From NCBI GenBank assembly GCA_964609495.1, contig CAZSTA010000028.1, forward strand, positions 1 to 26,036: a DNA stretch of 26,036 nucleotides. Direction: 5' to 3'. The stretch comes from CAZSTA01 sp964609495 [NCBI: uncultured bacterium]. Its GTDB lineage: Bacteria > CAZSTA01. Of this stretch, positions 7,239 through 14,039 are shown piece after piece (within the stretch, counting starts at the first letter, position 1; each line of letters starts with the position of its first letter). The notes beneath the pieces were generated by a model. It made no database searches. It saw nothing but the letters and a program-made list of their open reading frames with translations, and was not told the origin of the DNA. A program made the translations under genes and the position numbers.

Positions 7239-8429
7239 CTAGGATGAATCCAACACTGGCTTAGCAGTCTCTCGCTTAAGCATATTATCGAGGATGCGGG
7301 AGGAAATTATCAAAACTATTGAGAACATCAATAAAGCACTCATCGTCAATCCTGCTCTTAAGCTTAGATGATCAGCGATAAAACCGATTGACGCGCTGAA
7401 GAGAATCACTCCTAAACTACTGCTGGCTTCCAAGATAGCGGTAACTTTCCCAGTATGGGGAGAGAAAACCGTATTTGCTATAGCCATAATTGTAGGAAAT
7501 ACGCCTGAGAAGAAGAGGCCAGCCAGGGAGAAGAATATAATTGATAGGGAGAGGTTTCGTATATATAATGCGGCGATGAGGGAGAGAAAAGAACCAACCG
7601 CACAGCCAAGAATGAGATTAGTATATCCCACCCTCTCCGCTATTAATCCGCAGAGAAAGCGGCCGATCATCATTGCGATCCAAATGAAGGAGAGCGTTAG
7701 ACTCGCCCATAGTATAGGGACTGATAGTTTCTCACTCAAATAGGTTACTACCCAGGTGCCTACTCCCACCTCTGCCCCTACATAGAAACCTATTATTACG
7801 CTTAACAATATGAGAAGTTTACTCCTCAGCAGTTGAGAGAAAGTCCCTTTTGATGATGTATGTTTGGAGGGAAGAGGAGGAAATCTTTGCGGCAGGGTGA
7901 AAATAAGGAAGCTAGTTAGTAAAAGCGAGATGGCAAGATAGATCGTTCTCCAGTCGATATTTCGAGATAACAGCGCCCCTATCGCTATAGGGGTAAGGAA
8001 AGCCCCTAGACTGAAGAAAACATGAGTTAGGTTATAGGCTCTACCCTTCCCCTCCGCGTTTATATCGGAGATGAGGGAGTTTAACCCTACCTCCCACATC
8101 CCAGAGCCAACTCCTATCAGAAAGATAAATAATATCCCCAGATAGAAGTTGTAAGTCCTGCTAAATAATGAAAACCCTCCTACTACACATACACTCCCTA
8201 TGATAAGAGTCGATTTTTTACCCCAACTGTCGCTTATTAAACCAGCTACAAAGACCGCTCCCAAGAAGCTTAGGGATTTGGTGATGAGAAGATAGGAGAC
8301 TTGGGAGTAACTTAATTGGAAGCTCTCCCTTATATAGGGAAGACAGGGACCCATTGCCAGCATATCCACAGCCAGAAGTACCATCCCGATGAAACTTAGA
8401 TAAGTTAGTGAGCGATATATAGTGATCAA
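7239..8429 (-). CDS. MFS transporter, sugar-permease-like
   Basis: A hydrophobic protein of about 396 residues with the twelve-helix pattern of the major facilitator superfamily. The loop after helix 2 carries DSWGKKSTLIIG, a version of motif A, and a charged central loop (near QRFPPLPSKHTSSKG) separates two six-helix halves. The overall pattern is closest to the FucP/GlcP-like sugar symporters, but the substrate cannot be read from sequence. The start is uncertain. The TTG at 8429 lies only one base after its AAAGGGAG site, and the next ATG (8384) would trim 15 residues and part of helix 1. It lies 25 bases downstream of the four-helix membrane protein, probably in the same operon. Confidence 0.8.
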   Translation of the reverse strand: MITIYRSLTYLSFIGMVLLAVDMLAMGPCLPYIRESFQLSYSQVSYLLITKSLSFLGAVFVAGLISDSWGKKSTLIIGSVCVVGGFSLFSRTYNFYLGILFIFLIGVGSGMWEVGLNSLISDINAEGKGRAYNLTHVFFSLGAFLTPIAIGALLSRNIDWRTIYLAISLLLTSFLIFTLPQRFPPLPSKHTSSKGTFSQLLRSKLLILLSVIIGFYVGAEVGVGTWVVTYLSEKLSVPILWASLTLSFIWIAMMIGRFLCGLIAERVGYTNLILGCAVGSFLSLIAALYIRNLSLSIIFFSLAGLFFSGVFPTIMAIANTVFSPHTGKVTAILEASSSLGVILFSASIGFIADHLSLRAGLTMSALLMFSIVLIISSRILDNMLKRETAKPVLDSS

Positions 8430-8454
8430 CTCCCTTTAGACAGAGTTAAGTTCT

Positions 8455-8895
8455 CTATTCCTCACCTAGATAATCCAGCCAAGTTCTTATCTTCCCTCGA
8501 AATACGAGGTAATAAGCTATAGTCAATGCGGCGAAGAGGGTGAAGATGTCGAGTGAGGCTCCCAATAAAGCAACAACTAATCCATATACTGCAATACCTT
8601 CTCCTAAAGCGAAGATAACTAATCCTTTACTCAATATGTCATTGGTGGACAATTGGGCTCTTCGTTGCTTGAACAAGATATTCTCTAAGAGAAATCCCAC
8701 TCCAAATTGAATTAAGGATACTAATAGTAGCGATATAACCAGTATATTCAAAGTCGAGGATTCTAATTGAAGTGAGAGAATATCTCTGAGAAGCAGAATC
8801 ACGATTAAGTAAATACCCATAGGGATTATACCGATCAGAAAAGCAAATAACTCTAATTTAGATCTCAATCTTTGTCTATCTGAAGAGGTATCCAT
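8455..8895 (-). CDS. Hypothetical four-helix membrane protein
   Basis: I do not recognise this 146-residue protein. It has a charged N-terminus (DTSSDRQRLRSK), four predicted membrane helices (about residues 14-36, 46-70, 88-108 and 110-132) and a charged tail. The third helix, ALGEGIAVYGLVVALLG, looks like the proton-binding helix of ATP-synthase/V-type rotor subunits, with a glutamate in a matching position. The rest does not fit a c-subunit, so this may be convergence. AAGGGAG precedes the ATG. It lies 25 bases downstream of the metallopeptidase and 25 bases upstream of the MFS gene, so all three are likely one transcript. Confidence 0.7.
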   Translation of the reverse strand: MDTSSDRQRLRSKLELFAFLIGIIPMGIYLIVILLLRDILSLQLESSTLNILVISLLLVSLIQFGVGFLLENILFKQRRAQLSTNDILSKGLVIFALGEGIAVYGLVVALLGASLDIFTLFAALTIAYYLVFRGKIRTWLDYLGEE

Positions 8896-8920
8896 CTTAT
8901 GCGCTCCCTTCTCAATCGGT

Positions 8921-11083
8921 TTACAGAAGTCGAATAAGCTTTGGTAAAGAGGGAGCTAACATAAAGAAGTTGTCGAGGAGCATCCACACGAGAATAGTGA
9001 GAAATATAAAGTTTCCTCTTATCCAGTTGCTACCTCTCTTGTAAAGGATGAGTGAACTCAAGAATAGAGATATTATAGAGACAGAGATTATATAGTAGGT
9101 GTTAGTAGAGGAGATGAGTTGATAAGTGTTATCATAGCTTACCATCCCTATCTCAGTTCCATAAGTTTTGATCGTTATTTTTCCTATGATTTGAAGGACG
9201 AGAAGTACCAGAAGAAGGATGAAGAAAGAGCGATCGGTAAGATTTTTGCGCCTTCTGAGCCAAGAGTATATCAAAGCTATTACTACAAATAGCAAGAGGA
9301 TGGGCGAATTCCAAAGAAGAAGCTGATTGAAAAAGAATGATATCAGGGCTATCAGGTGGATTCTGAGCGATCTTCGATTATTAGTCCGATCTATATCGAT
9401 TATTCTGTGATCGGGATCGATCTCAACCATCTCTACTCGAGATATAGTATTTATCTCGATCTGTGCTTTTTTCCCTTCTACCTCCCATCTTCTTATAAGT
9501 TCCTTGCCCTTGGGAAGGAGAAAATGAATCTCGACCGGCATATCTATCTCGCCCAACTGCTTGATTAGGACTTCAGTTTTAAACGCTCCCTCGCTTCTAG
9601 TAGTATGAGCTTCCTCTATAGCATAATCACATCGCTTATTAGTTCTCAGCCACTCATCGAAGAACCATCCTAATTTTTCTCCACTCACCTCTTCGCATAT
9701 TTTTATGAAATCGGAGATGTGAGCTATTTTGAATTTATATTGCTGATAATAGATATTGAATATCTTATTAAAGTTATCATCTCCTACCAGGAAAGCCAGA
9801 GAGTCACATATAAGAGCTCCTTTGCTATATACTAAAGAATCATAGGTTTTATAGTCCTTAAAATCATAGACCGGGGAGAGCGTTGTTTGCTCGATACTTG
9901 GATTATTTTGGACGAAGCCGAGATAATCTCTCTCCAGATAAGAGCGCAGAGCTGAACCTTGAGAATTCCTTCCGTGCTTATCCTCAAGATGACGCATTGC
10001 CCAATAGCTAGCTACAGCTTCATCTAACCAAGGCTCCCTTATCTGATCGTTTCCTATGATATTATACCACCATTGATGGGACACCTCATGACCTATAATG
10101 AATTCAAAGATGAGAGAGCTAGAGGTGGTTAGGGAGTACAGGTTGTTGCCCATAAAGATCAGATTGGGATATTCCATCGCTCCATTACCTAATGGCACTT
10201 CGGCTATAGTTAGTTGAGCATAGGGATATTGTCCCACTGTGCTATCCAGATACATCAGCATCTCTTTTGTAAATTTCCAAGCCTCCTCTCCCCCTCTTTT
10301 ATGCTGAGGAAGGTATAGAGAGCGAATCTTTATACCTCTGACCTCCTTCTCCAATATCTCATAATGGGGACTGCAAACTAAAGCGAAATCTCTACTCGGA
10401 GCAGAAGTAACGAGGTGAAGGGTTTTTATTCCATCTCCCCTATTTATAGTCTCTTTGATCTCCCCCGTTGTTCCCACCACTTCACTTTCAGGTAGGTTTA
10501 TTTTAACTTCGTATAAAGCCGCTTCGCTATAGAATGGATCCCCTAGGGGATAATAGGGATCCAGACGCCAATTCCCCTCTTCATAAACCGCTAGAATAGG
10601 ATACCAGTTTCCTAGATAAGTTACTCCTCCATCATACCCAAAGCGAAAGCGAACATTTGGTATCTTCTCCTTAAACTTTATCCTCAAAGTTATCTTCTCA
10701 TTCGGAGGGAGAGTATCTTTCAGAGGGACTCTCATTACAGTTCCTTCGATATCTGGGATAAGTTCATAGGAATGGACGATATCTTCGACAGCTTCGATAT
10801 CTATATAGCCACTATCAAAGCCATTCGGATATTCGGGAATAAAGCCGTCTTTGGTAAAGATCACAGTATCAGAAGTTTTAAACGCATTAGGATAAAGATG
10901 AAAATATAGCTCGGATAACCCTGCCCCGGTATCGTTAAAGAAGTTCACCAACTCTTCGCCCTCAAGAGTATGATTTTCGGTATCAAGTGTTACCTCTAAG
11001 GAGTAGGAATTATATTTATCTTCAGCAAGGGTGGGAAGGGATAGGATAAACAGCAGTAAAATAGGTATTATTACTCTTTTCAT
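8921..11083 (-). CDS. M1-family zinc metallopeptidase with C-terminal membrane helices
   Basis: A 720-residue exported aminopeptidase-like protein. A signal peptide (MKRVIIPILLLFILSLPTLA, cut near residue 20) leads into the beta-sandwich N-domain. The M1 active site is complete: substrate loop GAMEY at 301-305, HEVSH at 332-336, and the third zinc ligand E355, exactly 18 residues after the second histidine. The C-terminus (from about residue 575) has four or five hydrophobic helices, so the catalytic domain is probably tethered on the outer face of the membrane. It is the first gene of the minus-strand operon and has a perfect promoter (11129-11157). The substrate is unknown; it may take part in peptide scavenging or envelope turnover. 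Confidence 0.9.
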   Translation of the reverse strand: MKRVIIPILLLFILSLPTLAEDKYNSYSLEVTLDTENHTLEGEELVNFFNDTGAGLSELYFHLYPNAFKTSDTVIFTKDGFIPEYPNGFDSGYIDIEAVEDIVHSYELIPDIEGTVMRVPLKDTLPPNEKITLRIKFKEKIPNVRFRFGYDGGVTYLGNWYPILAVYEEGNWRLDPYYPLGDPFYSEAALYEVKINLPESEVVGTTGEIKETINRGDGIKTLHLVTSAPSRDFALVCSPHYEILEKEVRGIKIRSLYLPQHKRGGEEAWKFTKEMLMYLDSTVGQYPYAQLTIAEVPLGNGAMEYPNLIFMGNNLYSLTTSSSLIFEFIIGHEVSHQWWYNIIGNDQIREPWLDEAVASYWAMRHLEDKHGRNSQGSALRSYLERDYLGFVQNNPSIEQTTLSPVYDFKDYKTYDSLVYSKGALICDSLAFLVGDDNFNKIFNIYYQQYKFKIAHISDFIKICEEVSGEKLGWFFDEWLRTNKRCDYAIEEAHTTRSEGAFKTEVLIKQLGEIDMPVEIHFLLPKGKELIRRWEVEGKKAQIEINTISRVEMVEIDPDHRIIDIDRTNNRRSLRIHLIALISFFFNQLLLWNSPILLLFVVIALIYSWLRRRKNLTDRSFFILLLVLLVLQIIGKITIKTYGTEIGMVSYDNTYQLISSTNTYYIISVSIISLFLSSLILYKRGSNWIRGNFIFLTILVWMLLDNFFMLAPSLPKLIRLL

Positions 11084-11128
11084 AGCTCAACTCCTCTTCG
11101 GAGAAACAGCTTTTAAGGTTCGCTTAGC

Positions 11129-11157
11129 ATTATACATCTTTTATATCTCTTTGTCAA
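11129..11157 (-). promoter_or_regulatory. Consensus sigma-A promoter of the minus-strand operon
   Basis: Read on the minus strand, TTGACA (11157-11152), a 17-base spacer and TATAAT (11134-11129) match the consensus at all twelve positions. It lies 45 bases upstream of the metallopeptidase ATG at 11083. Confidence 0.9.
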
Positions 11158-11274
11158 CATCTATAATGGGAGTTCGGGAAATTGAAAGTGTATATCCTCA
11201 AGTTATCATTTTTTAAGGACTGTTGATCATTCCGAGATTACTACTAGCCAAATAAAATATCTAGTAAGTGATAA

Positions 11275-11289
11275 TAGTAATTATTACTA
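11275..11289. promoter_or_regulatory. 7-1-7 palindrome resembling a Fur/PerR-family operator
   Basis: TAGTAAT-T-ATTACTA is a perfect inverted repeat in the 7-1-7 layout used by Fur-family regulators. It agrees with the PerR and Fur half-sites at five of seven positions each. Two further CTAGTA/TACTAG half-sites lie just upstream (11242-11247 and 11261-11266). The palindrome ends eight bases before the presumed -35 of the peroxiredoxin promoter. Binding by a Fur or PerR protein is inference; no such gene is in the window. Confidence 0.5.
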
Positions 11290-11296
11290 GAAAAAC

Positions 11297-11325
11297 TTGT
11301 ATTTTATCCTTGAATATGTTATAAT
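11297..11325 (+). promoter_or_regulatory. Probable promoter of the peroxiredoxin operon
   Basis: A perfect -10 TATAAT (11320-11325) lies 17 bases after a weak -35 TTGTAT (11297-11302). A poor -35 next to a palindromic site is what an activated or regulated promoter would show. The leader would be about 200 bases long and contains a small hairpin CTCTAA/TTAGAG (11351-11367) but no gene. The rest of 11158-11530 shows nothing else that I can support. Confidence 0.65.
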
Positions 11326-11530
11326 ATGAGTTAAGGTGGGGCATAAATATCTCTAACTTTCTTAGAGCAAACTTGAATCAGACAGAGCTGACAAGGTTAC
11401 AGTTTAATAAGAATGGTTATAGAGATTCTTTGTTGAATTATATCTCACTTTCATTTAATTGATTTCAATATTTAGAGATAACAGGCAAAGATTGGCTTGA
11501 ACCAAAAAATAAGAAAGGAGGATAAAGAAT

Positions 11531-12193
11531 ATGGAAGAGGAAGAGACTATCGAAATGAAGGAAGCTGTTTCAGTGCCTAGACTTGGGGAGCCAGCCCCAA
11601 CCTTCGAAGCTGTAACTACCCAAGGGACAGTGCGGCTCGAGGATTTCAAAGGTAGTTGGCTGATAATGTTCTCCCATCCAGCCGACTTCACTCCAGTCTG
11701 CACCACTGAGTTTATGGGTTTTGCCGAGATCTATGAGCCACTTAAAAAACGGGGTGTTGAGTTGATGGGCCTCAGTATTGACAGTGTTTATTCCCATATC
11801 GCTTGGGTGCGCAATATTGAGGAGAAGATGGGAGTCAAGATCCCATTTCCCGTAATTGCAGATCTAAACAAGGAAGTGGCAAGTCTTTACGGGATGATTA
11901 TGCCCGGGGAGTCGAAGACGGAGACTTCTCGCTGTGTTTTTGTGATCGATCCAAATGGGATCCTGAGGGCTATGATTTACTATCCGCTTACTACCGGACG
12001 TAACATGCAGGAGATTCTACGTCTAATCGATGCCTTGCAGACTACCGATAAGCACGGTGTTGCTACGCCAGCCAATTGGGAACCTGGCGATCCAGTGATT
12101 GTGCCACCTCCTAACACTCAAGAGATGGCAGAGCAGAGATTAAAGGAAGGATATGAGTGTAAGGATTGGTATTTCTGCAAGAAGAAACTTTGA
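11531..12193 (+). CDS. Peroxiredoxin, archaeal-type Prx6/AhpC-TSA family
   Basis: A 220-residue thiol peroxidase that reduces H2O2 and organic peroxides. The peroxidatic cysteine is C57 in HPADFTPVCTTEF, and the segment FPVIADLNKEVASLYGM is typical of the family. Two more cysteines at the C-terminus (C210 and C216, GYECKDWYFCKKKL) are spaced as in the Aeropyrum/archaeal 2-Cys enzymes of the Prx6 group. Compared with those proteins there is a short acidic N-terminal extension. AAAGGAGG lies nine bases before the ATG. It heads a three-gene run with the winged-helix protein and the Dps-like ferritin. Its arginine codons are mainly CGN, unlike most genes in the window. Confidence 0.93.
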   Translation: MEEEETIEMKEAVSVPRLGEPAPTFEAVTTQGTVRLEDFKGSWLIMFSHPADFTPVCTTEFMGFAEIYEPLKKRGVELMGLSIDSVYSHIAWVRNIEEKMGVKIPFPVIADLNKEVASLYGMIMPGESKTETSRCVFVIDPNGILRAMIYYPLTTGRNMQEILRLIDALQTTDKHGVATPANWEPGDPVIVPPPNTQEMAEQRLKEGYECKDWYFCKKKL

Positions 12194-12210
12194 TTTGGAG
12201 GGAGTAAATT

Positions 12211-12432
12211 ATGGCGTGTATAAATCCAGATGGTACTTTGACTCCTTCGGCTAAAGTGATATTATCCGCGGTGCAGAAACCTTCCACCCCGGAGGATGTG
12301 CAACAAGCTACTGAATTACCGCTTTTCCGAATTAGGAGCAGTTTTCGAGAGCTATTAGCTGCGGGTTTAATTGAGGAACAAGAAGGTAAATATGTGATTA
12401 CAGAAGAGGGTCGTCAAAAAATTACAACTTAG
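12211..12432 (+). CDS. Small winged-helix DNA-binding protein
   Basis: A 73-residue protein made of one winged-helix domain. The predicted helices are SAKVILSAV, TPEDVQQATEL and LFRIRSSFRELLAAGL, followed by the two-stranded wing IEEQEGKYVITEEGRQKI. The layout is like the DNA-binding half of ArsR/MarR-type regulators. There is no cysteine cluster except C3, so a redox or metal sensor function is not obvious. It lies 17 bases after the peroxiredoxin stop with a GGAGGGAG site, and 82 bases before the Dps-like gene. It may regulate this operon, but that is inferred from position only. Confidence 0.7.
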   Translation: MACINPDGTLTPSAKVILSAVQKPSTPEDVQQATELPLFRIRSSFRELLAAGLIEEQEGKYVITEEGRQKITT

Positions 12433-12514
12433 GAATTGCAAGTTTAAGGGTTCGAGCCAATCTACAGTTAAAATCCCAGGAGGCAATTCAAAATTATATG
12501 AAGGAGGTGATAAC

Positions 12515-13066
12515 ATGGCTAAAGTAACACGAGAAATGGTGGAGAGATCAGGTGTCAATGTTGACCAACTGATAGAGTTGCTGGTCAAGAATGCCGCGGC
12601 TGAGCTTACCACTTATTACTATTACACCATCCTCCGGTTCAATTTAATTGGACTGAAAGGAGAAGGGGTCAAAGAGATTGCAGAGACTGCCCGTATTGAA
12701 GATCGGAATCACTTCGAGGCTCTTGTGCCCCGCATCTACGAACTCGGTGGCAAACTGCCGGAGAATATGAAGGATTTCCATGACATCTCAGCCTGTCCGC
12801 CTGCCAGTCTGCCAAAGGATCCGACTGACGTCCAAGCAATACTAACGGTGCTGGTGGAAGCGGAAAGATGCGCAGTGCGGGGATATACCCAAATCTGCAA
12901 TATGACTGCTGGTAAGGACCATCGGACCTACGACTTGTCTTTGTCGATTCTCAACGAGGAAATCGAGCATGAATCCTGGTTCTCCGAATTCTTGGGCGAA
13001 GGTCCCTCCGGACACTTCCTGCGTAGAGGGGAGACCTCTCCCTTTGTGTCCAAATTTCTGATGTAG
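12515..13066 (+). CDS. Dps-like ferritin (DPSL type)
   Basis: A 183-residue four-helix protein that would form a cage oxidising Fe(II), with peroxide as the likely oxidant. Helix A carries E30, helix B EDRNH (E62 or D63 with H66), helix C E115/E117 and helix D NEEIEH (E149 and H152). C119 and C128 in ERCAVRGYTQICN, together with C94, recall the cysteine pair near the di-iron site in DPSL (thioferritin) proteins of Sulfolobus, Pyrococcus and Bacteroides. I know of that feature but cannot align it here. AAGGAGGTGATAAC precedes the ATG. Codon use (CTG, CGG, CGC, GCC) differs from nearby genes. No encapsulin targeting peptide is present at its C-terminus. Confidence 0.85.
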   Translation: MAKVTREMVERSGVNVDQLIELLVKNAAAELTTYYYYTILRFNLIGLKGEGVKEIAETARIEDRNHFEALVPRIYELGGKLPENMKDFHDISACPPASLPKDPTDVQAILTVLVEAERCAVRGYTQICNMTAGKDHRTYDLSLSILNEEIEHESWFSEFLGEGPSGHFLRRGETSPFVSKFLM

Positions 13067-13078
13067 GATGGGAATAGG

Positions 13079-13117
13079 CGAAAGGGTGTCCTTGCTTTGC
13101 CTAGGACATCCCTTTCG
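13079..13117 (+). terminator. Strong hairpin after the Dps-like gene
   Basis: CGAAAGGGTGTCCT (13079-13092) pairs with AGGACATCCCTTTCG (13103-13117) over 14 bp with one bulged base. It is followed by TCTCTT, a weak U-rich tail. It most likely ends the peroxiredoxin operon, leaving the cytochrome b5-like gene with partial read-through. Confidence 0.7.
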
Positions 13118-13155
13118 TCTCTTAGCAGGAGCTAAATGTTCGAGGTTTTACAAAG

Positions 13156-13392
13156 ATGAAAAAGTTCAATAAGAAAGAACTTGCCCGATATAATGGCAAA
13201 AATGGAGCTCCAGCATTCATCGCCTACAACGGAAAGGTATATGATGTATCCGCTAGTTTTCTATGGCAGGATGGGAATCATCAAGTTCTTCACAATGCTG
13301 GCGTAGATTTGACCGATGCTCTTGAACAAGCCCCCCATGGCGCGGATATGCTTGAAAGATTTCCCATAGTTGGAATGTTATCCGAGGATTGA
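13156..13392 (+). CDS. Cytochrome b5-like heme-binding domain protein
   Basis: A 78-residue soluble single-domain protein. FNKKELARYNGKNGAPAFIAYNGKVYDVSAS is the start of the cytochrome b5-like fold (PF00173; small prokaryotic predicted heme/steroid-binding proteins). Candidate axial histidines occur in GNHQVLHNAG and APHGADML, close to the usual positions, while the classical HPGG motif is missing. It may carry heme or another small ligand; electron transfer is inferred only. It follows the Dps-like gene after a terminator-like hairpin and has a weak ribosome-binding site (GAGG about 14 bases upstream). No membrane segment or signal peptide is seen. Confidence 0.8.
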   Translation: MKKFNKKELARYNGKNGAPAFIAYNGKVYDVSASFLWQDGNHQVLHNAGVDLTDALEQAPHGADMLERFPIVGMLSED

Positions 13393-13410
13393 AGTATTCG
13401 CACGTAATTG

Positions 13411-13419
13411 TGGTATAAT
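13411..13419 (+). promoter_or_regulatory. Extended -10 promoter in the cytochrome b5-rubredoxin gap
   Basis: TGGTATAAT is a consensus extended -10 (TGN-TATAAT). A TTGAAG at 13389-13394 gives a long 19-base spacer. No gene begins within the next 140 bases, so it would make either a long rubredoxin leader or a small RNA. ATAATAGTAA directly over its 3' side (13418-13427) is also found in the peroxiredoxin control region (11271-11280). Confidence 0.5.
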
Positions 13420-13564
13420 AATAGTAAGATCACCTCAAGACAGGTAAGATTGATGCGAGCTCGGGGCATACAAAGTTTGTCATTCATATATCTCCTGGAT
13501 GAAATTTGGTTATGAGCGATAGAAACTCAGGCTATCTCGAGGGCATCCTACTCCAATATGAGCA

Positions 13565-13593
13565 TTGACAATAGCTAGATTGTATTGTATAAT
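13565..13593 (+). promoter_or_regulatory. Perfect consensus sigma-A promoter of rubredoxin
   Basis: TTGACA (13565-13570), a spacer of exactly 17 bases and TATAAT (13588-13593) match the consensus at all positions. This predicts high expression of the rubredoxin gene, with a leader of about 115 bases. Confidence 0.9.
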
Positions 13594-13674
13594 ATCAAAT
13601 ATAGCCAGCTAATTAACCTAACTTTGACGAATAGCCCAAAATAAATAATTTTATCGGGAAGTGTAACTCTTTGG

Positions 13675-13718
13675 AAAGGAGGGGAGGTTGCTAATATTTA
13701 GCAACTATATCAACTATG
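13675..13718 (+). promoter_or_regulatory. Shine-Dalgarno separated from the rubredoxin start by a hairpin
   Basis: The purine-rich site AAAGGAGGGGAGG (13675-13687) is about 30 bases from the ATG at 13716, too far for normal initiation. A perfect 8-bp hairpin lies in between: GTTGCTAA (13687-13694), loop TAT, TTAGCAAC (13698-13705). Folding it brings GGAGGGG to within about 12 bases of the start. No in-frame start lies closer, because TAA occurs at 13692-13694. Confidence 0.6.
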
Positions 13719-13898
13719 GCAGATATGGCGAAGTGGCAATGTCTAGCTTGCGGATATATATACGATCCTGAGAAGGGGGATCCCGATAGTGGGGTAGAAC
13801 CAGGGACTCCTTTCGAGGATCTACCAGATGATTGGGTTTGCCCAGATTGTGGGGCAGATAAGGACTCCTTTGAGAGAATAGACGAATCTGAGGAGTAA
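13716..13898 (+). CDS. Rubredoxin
   Basis: A 60-residue one-iron electron carrier. The two iron-binding knuckles are CLACG and CPDCG in [17 protein letters not shown] and [13 protein letters not shown]. The glycine, proline and aromatic residues between them ([12 protein letters not shown]) are normal for the family. It differs from the shortest rubredoxins only by a few extra residues at the N-terminus; the start could also be M4 (13725). It has its own consensus promoter. It is followed by the flavodiiron gene, and a reductase candidate lies at 18950. It would carry electrons to flavodiiron protein and rubrerythrin. Confidence 0.96.
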   Translation: MADMAKWQCLACGYIYDPEKGDPDSGVEPGTPFEDLPDDWVCPDCGADKDSFERIDESEE

Positions 13899-13958
13899 TT
13901 CGGATTAAAAGATGGATGATAGTATTGTAGGCATGATGCTATCATCCATTAATCGAAT
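13897..13958 (+). terminator. Long hairpin after rubredoxin
   Basis: ATGGATGATAG (13912-13922) pairs perfectly with CTATCATCCAT (13939-13949). The stem is extended by AATTCGGATTA (13897-13907) with TAATCGAATT (13949-13958), with one bulge. It ends in ATTT with no long T-run. It may end part of the rubredoxin transcripts or stabilise the rubredoxin mRNA 3' end, so that rubredoxin is made in excess over the next gene. Confidence 0.6.
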
Positions 13959-13981
13959 TTATGTTGAGTATAGAGCGGAAT

Positions 13982-14039
13982 AGGAAAGGGGTGAGAAGTC
14001 TGGCGATCGCTTAGTTCGATCGACCAGGCAAAAATAGTG
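13982..14039 (+). promoter_or_regulatory. Shine-Dalgarno-hairpin-start arrangement of the flavodiiron gene
   Basis: AGGAAAGGGGTGAG (13982-13995) lies more than 40 bases before the GTG at 14037. In between, CTGG-CGATCG (14000-14009) pairs with CGATCG-A-CCAG (14017-14027), a 10-bp stem with one bulged A. Folding shortens the gap to about 17 bases. This mirrors the arrangement in front of rubredoxin. Confidence 0.5.

Noticed and set aside
8455-8895. ATP synthase subunit c/K
   Set aside because: Only one helix is similar; the other helices, length and neighbourhood do not fit and no other ATPase genes are near.
12515-13066. Dps-like ferritin as another encapsulin cargo
   Set aside because: Its C-terminus (RRGETSPFVSKFLM) lacks the LxxGSL-type loading motif, and DPSL proteins form their own cages.
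13512-13568. An 18-codon frame (MSDRNSGYLEGILLQYEH) between cytochrome b5-like and rubredoxin genes
   Set aside because: There is no ribosome-binding site and its stop lies in the -35 box of the rubredoxin promoter. The length is too short to judge coding potential.
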